DNA from: an uncultured Rhodospirillaceae bacterium
GTDB lineage: Bacteria > Pseudomonadota > Alphaproteobacteria > RF32 > CAG-239
Assembly (NCBI GenBank): GCA_900320035.1
Contig: ONQU01000001.1
Location: forward strand, 1-23,487
DNA length: 23,487 nucleotides
Direction: 5' to 3'
Below are positions 23,452 through 23,487 of the stretch, in pieces. Position numbers and translations under genes: made by a program. The notes under the pieces were generated by a model. It was given only the letters and a program-made list of their open reading frames with translations. It had not been told where the DNA came from and ran no database searches. The stretch's first letter is position 1. Each line of letters opens with the position of its first letter.

Positions 23452-23487
23452 TGGTAGGGCCGGGGAGAATCGAACTCCCACTCCCGA
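23452..23487 (-). tRNA. tRNA gene, 3' part only (isotype not determinable)
   Basis: On the minus strand a T-arm GGGAG-TTCGATT-CTCCC is followed by the acceptor 3' strand CGGCCCT, discriminator A and an encoded CCA. The anticodon is beyond the window edge, so the amino acid is unknown; the 5' acceptor strand should read AGGGCCG. The bases TCGGGAGT before the T-arm could be the end of a long variable arm (class II tRNA), but this is uncertain. Confidence 0.9.

Overview
The window is 23.5 kb of AT-rich, gene-dense bacterial DNA. The protein sequences point to an alphaproteobacterium: the prephenate dehydratase has the ESY-type ACT motif and FFSEE..ILGxYPAxPxR ending that I associate with alphaproteobacterial PheA, and a candidate RpoH-type promoter of the alphaproteobacterial form sits before lon. 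Low GC and many short AT-rich spacers suggest a host-associated or gut lineage, but that is inference.

Layout. 1-1634 (-): 5' part of the ATP-dependent protease gene lon, cut by the window edge. 1730-2011 (-): small unknown gene. 2205-3951 (+): pheA overlapping a small-molecule kinase gene. 3983-7030 (-): tight operon transcribed as alpha/beta hydrolase, lepB, rnc, era. 7118-7753 (+): cysE. 7815-8710 (+): two small exported proteins of unknown function, behind their own promoter. 8721-10706 (+): uvrB. 10707-11016: gene-free segment with dispersed-type repeats and a strong hairpin terminator. 11017-15690 (-): a two-gene unit with a membrane-anchored Cys-rich protein followed by a 1271-residue protein that starts with a type IV prepilin leader. 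15746-15782: terminator. 15861-20897 (-): Bat (aerotolerance-type) operon of DUF4381 protein, BatA-like VWA protein, BatB/C-like VWA-TPR protein with a Gln-rich tail, and BatD. 21050-22255 (+): flavodiiron protein, divergent from the Bat operon. 22339-23196 (-): an aquaporin carrying a Cys-rich metallothionein-like tail. 23452-23487 (-): 3' end of a tRNA gene with its terminator.

Functional reading. Much of the window is housekeeping (protein quality control, secretion, RNA processing, ribosome assembly, DNA repair, Phe and Cys synthesis). The accessory interest lies in three places: the giant pilin-like surface protein with its partner; the Bat operon, whose second VWA protein has a degraded metal site and which lies back to back with an oxygen-reducing flavodiiron enzyme; and the aquaporin fused to a 13-cysteine putative metal-binding tail.
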